From: an uncultured Oscillospiraceae bacterium | GTDB lineage: Bacteria > Bacillota_A > Clostridia > Oscillospirales > Oscillospiraceae | Assembly (NCBI GenBank): GCA_934561335.1 | Contig: CAKTGD010000089.1 | Location: 1-6,743, forward strand | Length of the DNA stretch: 6,743 bases | Direction of reading: 5' to 3' | Position numbers and translations under genes: made by a program | Shown: piece by piece, positions 4,109 through 6,743 of the stretch | Numbering within the stretch: the stretch's first letter is position 1 | Layout: each line of letters begins with the position of its first letter | The notes under the pieces: model-generated | Told to the model about the DNA's origin: nothing | Database searches by the model: none | Seen by the model: only the letters and a program-made list of their open reading frames with translations

Positions 4109-5808
4109 TCAGTCGTCCTTTTCCACCTCGCCCACGATGGCGATGTGCAGCTCATCCAGCTGCTTTTGCTCCACGGTGGAGGGAGCACCCATCATGATAT
4201 CCTGGGCGTTCTTGTTCATGGGGAAGGGGATGATCTCGCGGATGGAGCTTTCACCGGCCAGCAGCATCACCATGCGGTCCACGCCCGGGGCAATACCGGC
4301 GTGGGGAGGCGCACCGTAGCAGAAGGCGTTGTACATGGCGGGGAACTTCTTCTTCACATCCTCCTCGCCCAGACGCACCAGCTCGAAGGCCTTGACCATG
4401 ATCTCGGGATCGTGGTTACGGACAGCGCCGCTGGACAGCTCCACGCCGTTGCACACCAGATCGTACTGGTCGGCGGTGATGGTCACTCCAGCTCGCCGGA
4501 CTCGTCGCCGATCTCGTACATGGGGAAGTCCACGATCCAGCAGAACTCGTAGCGCTCCTTATCCATGTGACCCTCGCAGGCGGCGCCGAAGGTCTTGATC
4601 ATCACGCCCACAGACTTGGTGGCGTACTCGCCGGCGGCCACCACCACCAGCGTGTTGGGCTTCAGGGTCAGCACCTTGTCCAGCTCCTCCTTGATGGGGG
4701 CCACGAACTTGGCGATGCCGCCGGCCAGCTGGCCGTTTTCGTCCACCTTGAACCAGTAGCCCTTGGAGCCGGACTGCACCTCACAGTCGGTCAGCAGCTT
4801 TTCGATCTGCTTGCGGGTCAGGCTGCAATCGGAGATGTCCACCATCTTCACGGTCTGGCCCTTCAGCGTCTCAAACTCGCTGTCGGCAAAGAGGGCGGTC
4901 ACGTTCTTGCAGGTCAGGTCGATACGCAGATCCGGCTTATCGGAGCCGTAGGTCTCCATGGAGTCGTTATAGCCGATGCGGCGGAAGGGGGCGGAGGAGG
5001 CCACGTTGTAGGTGCCGAACTTGGCGAAGATGGGCGGCAGCACATCCTCCAGCACGGCGAACACGTCGTCCTGGGTGGCGAAGGCCATCTCCATATCCAG
5101 CTGATAGAACTCGCCGGGGGAACGGTCGCCCCGGGCGTCCTCGTCCCGGAAGCAGGGGGCGATCTGGAAGTAACGGTCAAAGCCGGAGGTCATCAGCAGC
5201 TGCTTGAACTGCTGGGGCGCCTGGGGCAGGGCATAGAACTTGCCGGGATGCTTGCGGGCGGGCACCAGATAGTCCCGCGCACCCTCGGGGGAGGAGGCGG
5301 TCAGGATGGGGGTGGTGATCTCCAAAAAGCCGTGCTCGGTCATGGCGGCGCGGAGAGCGGCTACCACCTGGCAGCGCAGAATGATATTCTGCTTCACGGC
5401 GGGGTTGCGCAGATCCAGATAGCGGTACTTCAGGCGCTGCTGCTCGTCGGCCTCGCGGCTGCGGTTGATCTCGAAGGGCAGGGAGTTGTAGCGGCAGCGT
5501 CCCAGCACCTCGATCTTGGTGGGCACCACCTCGATATCGCCGGTGGCCTGCTTGGGGTTCTTGCTGGCGCGCTCCCGGACGGTGCCCTCCACGGAGATGG
5601 TGGACTCCTTATTCAGGCTGCCGATGATGCTCATCATCTCTTCGTTTTCCACCACCACCTGTGTGGTTCCGTAGAAGTCCCGCAGCACCACGAAGGCAAA
5701 GTTCTGCCCCACGGCGCGGACATTCTCCATCCAGCCAACCAGCTTCACGCTCTGGCCCACGTGGGCCAGACGCAGCTCGTTGCAGGTATGTGTACGCATC
5801 TGCATCAT
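4109..5808 (-). pseudogene. aspS: Aspartyl-tRNA synthetase, disrupted by an internal frameshifting deletion
   Basis: The gene encodes a bacterial-type class II AspRS, which charges tRNA-Asp. The 5' part (4483-5808, 441 residues) has the OB-fold anticodon domain (about 1-110), motif 1 around GFLEITTPILTASSPEGARDY, motif 2 FRDEDARGDRSPGEFYQLD (Arg221), and the inserted GAD domain (about 290-410). It ends at GDESGELE and TGA. The 3' part resumes one frame over ([19 protein letters not shown]) and includes motif 3 ([13 protein letters not shown]). Relatives have about 25 residues between, including a conserved HNPFSMP-type segment that binds substrate; it is absent here. The 565 or so residues present, against about 590, and the 1700-base span agree with a deletion of 3n+1 bases. 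Frameshifting alone cannot restore the segment. The start is ATG at 5806-5808, with AGGAG about 11 bases upstream. hisS lies upstream. Confidence 0.9.
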
Positions 5809-6329
5809 ACTGATTTTCTCTCCTTTTGTGATAATGTTTTGTATAAATATGGAATGATATTACCGATTGTTGTTAATTGGGGGGATTTCGTCCCCTCTGG
5901 GACGAGGTACTTTTGGCCGTTGTCCCAAAAGTACCCAAAAGGACAACTTAAACCTGCGGTTTAAGAATCCACGCACGCTGTTTTGCGGTGTAACTTTGTG
6001 ACCTTTTATCTCGCGTTTGCGGAAGTTGGCTGTCATTGCTGTGTGTGACGCATTGACTTTCTTCTTGCGTCGCTGCCGCTCATGCGTTGCAGCGGTAGAA
6101 GCAAAAGCGTTGTTCGGCGCAGGTGTCAGCGGCAGCGGCGCTGGAGCTGAGGCGATTCGATGGCGGTCCGAAAAAGAAAGCTTTGCGTGAACGTGTGGTA
6201 GGGATTTCAAAGTCAATTCGGTGTATAGCGCGCCGGGAGGTGAAGGAACCGAAGGTTCCTTCCGGTGTTTTTGCCTGCTTTTGTCACTGTTGACAAAAGA
6301 AGGTCGCGCTCGGAAGCGGGAAACACCCT
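5809..6329. repeat. Palindrome-rich, non-coding gap between hisS and aspS
   Basis: This stretch of 521 bases has no credible gene. An AT-rich part at 5829-5880 (minus strand TAATAT and TATACA hexamers) may hold an aspS promoter, but no good -35 box is visible. Inverted repeats follow: CGTCCC/GGGACG (5889-5904), GGTACTTTTGG/CCAAAAGTACC (5906-5935), CTTAAACC/GGTTTAAG (5947-5965), GAAGGAACC/GGTTCCTTC (6242-6262, loop GAA) and CTTTTGTCA/TGACAAAAG (6278-6299). None is followed by a U-tract. The 5966-6241 part shows only weaker repeats such as CCGCT/AGCGG near 6076-6096. The pattern is that of a mosaic of intergenic repeat units. Confidence 0.65.
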
Positions 6330-6743
6330 TCACTCCACGATGATCGTTCCCTTATTCCGCTGGGCCAGATCCTCCCGGATCAGGGCGATGGCCTCGGACA
6401 CCGGCAGCTTGATCTGCGCGCCGGTGGTCATGTTCTTGCACGACACCATCTCCGCGGCGATCTCGTCCTCTCCCAGAAACAGCACGTAGGGGATGGCCAG
6501 CTTGTCGGCATAGTTCATCTTGGCCTTGAACTTTTTCGGCTCGGTATACAGCTGGGTGCGGATACCGGCGCGGCGCAGCGCGGTGGCCGCGTCGATGGCG
6601 GGGGACAGTTCCTCCGTCATGGGCAGCACCAGCACATCGCAGGGTGCGGTGGGCAGGTTGCCATTCAGCATCTTCTGCTCGCCCAGCACATAGAACAGGC
6701 GGGTCAGGCCGATGGAGATGCCCACGCCGGGCAGCTGCTTGTC
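6330..6743 (-). CDS. hisS: Histidyl-tRNA synthetase, C-terminal part (runs off the window)
   Basis: These are the last 137 codons and the stop of histidine--tRNA ligase, the class II enzyme that charges tRNA-His. The fragment opens with DKQLPGVGISIGLTRLFYVL, which is motif 3 of the catalytic core with its Arg. It continues into the C-terminal alpha/beta anticodon-binding domain: CDVLVLPMTEE, then AATALRRAGIRTQLYTEPKKFKAKMNYADKLAIPYVLFLGEDE, ending KGTIIVE. The stop is TGA at 6330-6332. The hisS-aspS order matches many Firmicutes, where the two are often cotranscribed with a short gap. Here a 521-base repeat-rich gap separates them, so cotranscription is uncertain. Confidence 0.94.
   Translation of the reverse strand, partial: DKQLPGVGISIGLTRLFYVLGEQKMLNGNLPTAPCDVLVLPMTEELSPAIDAATALRRAGIRTQLYTEPKKFKAKMNYADKLAIPYVLFLGEDEIAAEMVSCKNMTTGAQIKLPVSEAIALIREDLAQRNKGTIIVE

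Noticed and set aside
4483..4486. Programmed ribosomal frameshift in aspS
   Set aside because: A -1 slip would join the frames but still lack about 25 conserved residues, and there is no slippery heptamer at the junction.
4567..5964. 465-codon open frame on the plus strand opposite aspS
   Set aside because: It is the antisense shadow of a GC-rich gene; its product is a low-complexity Gly/His/Leu/Val-rich chain with no family resemblance, and no ribosome binding site was seen.
5860..6333. 157-codon open frame (minus) in the hisS-aspS gap
   Set aside because: It runs through a chain of palindromic repeats, overlaps the hisS stop codon and has no ribosome binding site. Its end resembles spurious frames often annotated on intergenic repeats.

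Overview
The window looks like the chromosome of a high-GC, spore-forming Clostridia bacterium, most likely a gut member of the Oscillospirales. The grounds are a germination protease gene (gpr), the single-chain bacterial glycyl-tRNA synthetase under a T-box leader, a hisS-aspS gene order, AGGAGG-type ribosome binding sites, and many palindromic intergenic repeats. The order-level placement is inference from protein resemblance; no database was searched.

Left part (1-1944), all on the minus strand. glyS (N-terminus only) lies at 1-150. Its leader has a promoter (511-539), a T-box with antiterminator and terminator (341-405), and a cluster of hairpins (about 205-340) between terminator and start codon. 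Upstream lie a lipoprotein gene (543-1319), a hexanucleotide microsatellite, and a short DUF6291-like gene (1491-1799) that may be frameshifted at its end. The terminator of rpsT closes this part.

Middle (1945-3769). rpsT (minus, TTG start) and gpr (plus) are divergent. gpr converges on a 76-residue unknown gene (minus), with only 3 bases between the stop codons. That gene is divergent from a small Cro/CI-type regulator (plus). The gap between these two holds a good promoter covered by two similar 20-bp dyads spaced 33 bp apart, which looks like a small regulatory switch.

Right part (3770-6743), minus strand. hisS (C-terminus only) and aspS lie in the usual order but are separated by 521 bp of palindrome-rich, apparently non-coding DNA. 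aspS is damaged: an internal deletion of roughly 70-80 bp shifts the frame and removes a conserved active-site segment. A second, diverged copy of its last 25 codons lies 234 bp downstream, separated by three stem-loops. This lesion plus tail duplication is the most unusual thing in the window. It could be real remodelling (an insertion carrying a replacement gene tail) or an assembly chimera of two strains.

Functionally the window is mostly translation machinery (GlyRS, AspRS, HisRS, S20) plus one spore-germination gene. A few accessory genes and repeat clusters are interspersed. I see no CRISPR array, tRNA, rRNA, transposase or integrase.
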